From: an uncultured Lachnospiraceae bacterium
Lineage (GTDB): Bacteria; Bacillota; Clostridia; Lachnospirales; Lachnospiraceae
Direction: 5' to 3'
Assembly (NCBI GenBank): GCA_910577105.1
Contig: CAJTMB010000058.1
Location: 1-7,856, forward strand
DNA: 7,856 nt
Part shown: one piece after another, positions 6,922 through 7,856 of the stretch
Layout: each line of letters begins with the position of its first letter
How positions within the stretch are numbered: the first letter of the stretch is position 1
Notes under the pieces: generated by a model
Seen by the model: the letters and a program-made list of their open reading frames with translations, nothing else
What the model was told of the DNA's origin: nothing
Databases searched by the model: none
Made by a program: the position numbers and the translations under genes

Positions 6922-7856
6922 TTAATGTAGAAAAGACAGGATAGATATATTTACATAAAAGGAGAGCCCGGTCACAATGTCAGTGGCAAGCAGGTTAAAG
7001 GCAGTCTGTACGTCATCCGCAGTGGAGGAGGTGTCGGTAAGCACCCTGGCGAGGTTCTCGAAGGAGGAATAGTCGATGCTTATTCCGTCGATTGCATTCA
7101 GGTCATCCAGTTTTGATTTCATGGAATCCAGCATGGAGATGTCGACATTTTCAAGGGTAAAGCTGCCAGATGTGAAGATATCGCTGTAAGCGGACTGCAA
7201 TGCATCGAAGGCAGGTTTGAGCTGGGTGTTTAGCTGGGTGATGGTGTTGGAAAGGGAGGGGGTAGGAGTTTCTTCCCCTGTTATAAATGGGGATGATAAG
7301 TATTTCTCCATTGCCTGTTCCCTTGTTTCGGATTCCTCGATACATTTATTCCAGAAAGCAATCTCATCCTGTGTGTTTATGGAGTTTTCTTCCGCAAAGG
7401 CTTCCAGTACTTTCATTTCCTGTTCAAAGGTTGAATATCCGTCAGAATCGGGAATGGATTTGTCACGGAAAATATTTCTTGTAAAGCCGGACAAATCTGT
7501 CCCGGTAAATTTAGCGGCTGCATTTTTCATGACGGCATTATAATTGCGGGCAATGGTGTCCACATCCTCAAAACCAAGCCTGATTTTCAGCTCCAGTTCG
7601 TCCTCATGAAGTGCTTCTGCAATTTTTGTTATATACTGGTCAACAACATCTTTTGCCTGTGTGGGAGACAGGTCTGACAAATCATCCGTAAACAAACCGA
7701 CAAGTGCAGCACGAATACCGGGATTGTTCTTAAGTATATCTATTATGCCGGCGGCATAGCTTCCAACATCTGTTTTATCCTCGAATCCACTGGCAATATT
7801 CTCGTTAATGCTGTTTACGATAATGGAAGCTGCATTTCTTGATTGCTCGTCAAGTA
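6922..7856 (-). pseudogene. Phage tail tape measure fragment, C-terminally truncated and open at the window edge (copy B)
   Basis: The frame is open from the window edge to a stop at 6924-6922, about 310 codons; a TTG at 7695 is not a real start, since coding continues upstream of it (RNAASIIVNSINENIASGFED and on). It is the middle of a tape measure protein related to the long frame at 2125-6369: for example LELKIRLGF and YNAVMKNA align with LRIALGF and YHTALREA around residue 560 there. The DNA of that part is not alike, but from 7260 the sequence is nearly identical to the other R copy. After R the match stops and 13 unrelated residues (SFYVNISILSFLH) lead to the stop. The coiled coil and PAILxxGE end are therefore missing. 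This is what remains of a resident gene whose C-terminal part was captured by the neighbouring frame. Its N-terminal part lies outside the window. Confidence 0.8.
6964..7260. repeat. 297-bp direct repeat R, copy 2 (end of the broken tape measure frame)
   Basis: This is the partner of 4117-4413, same orientation, 294 of 297 bases identical. On its low-coordinate side the coding match stops at GAGCCC and AT-rich intergenic DNA begins. On its high-coordinate side it runs into a different tape measure sequence. Together with copy 1 it brackets 2550 bp holding the zinc-ribbon gene and the N-terminal part of the chimeric tape measure frame. Confidence 0.97.

Noticed and set aside
6370..6963. Insertion sequence carrying the zinc-ribbon gene
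   Set aside because: No transposase, no terminal inverted repeats and no short target duplication were visible; homologous recombination in R explains the layout better.
4117..7260. Diversity-generating retroelement with R as template and variable repeat
   Set aside because: The three differences are not confined to adenine positions, and no reverse transcriptase or accessory gene is in the window.
1..7856. CRISPR array, tRNA or rRNA genes
   Set aside because: No regularly spaced short repeats and no cloverleaf or rRNA-like sequence was seen on either strand.

Overview
The window is phage-derived DNA, most likely a prophage or prophage remnant in a Firmicute of the Clostridia type. The tail protein style, strong AGGAG ribosome sites and moderate GC with sharp AT-rich patches suggest this; the host assignment is inference. 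Almost all coding sequence is on the minus strand and encodes pieces of tail tape measure protein (TMP), the long helical protein that sets siphophage tail length. There is no single intact TMP gene.

Read on the minus strand from the high-coordinate end, the layout is as follows. (1) 7856-6922 is the middle of one TMP (copy B). It is open at the window edge and cut off 13 codons after a 297-bp segment R. (2) A plus-strand gene at 6474-6812 encodes a double zinc-ribbon protein, with its own promoter and ribosome site and a hairpin terminator that can serve both strands. (3) 6369-2125 is a 1414-codon reading frame (copy A). It has the middle and a complete C-terminal end of a TMP but lacks the usual N-terminal TP901 core, and it has no ribosome site at its first ATG. 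It contains a second copy of R, 99% identical to the first. (4) After a possible remnant of an unrelated frame, a 47-codon ORF (2039-1896) overlaps a new TMP start. (5) 1912-569 is a TMP N-terminal part with the TP901 core that the two upstream pieces lack; it stops abruptly. (6) 568-1 has no convincing gene but contains many stable hairpins in minus-strand RNA, and may be the 5' part of an intron or another structured RNA.

The clearest result is the pair of 297-bp direct repeats at 4117-4413 and 6964-7260. Both lie in the same reading phase. Base composition changes at the edge of R: the C-terminal side of copy A (2125-4413) is GC-richer and the side leading to its N-terminus (4414-6400) is clearly AT-richer. 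Copy A therefore looks like a chimera of an incoming N-terminal part and a resident C-terminal part. The geometry (B-part, R, new DNA with the zinc-ribbon gene, R, C-part) is what one homologous crossover with a circular or concatemeric related phage DNA would give. The reverse crossover would remove 2847 bp and fuse copy B in frame to the C-terminal part. Whether this is an active switch or a one-time accident cannot be told from the sequence.
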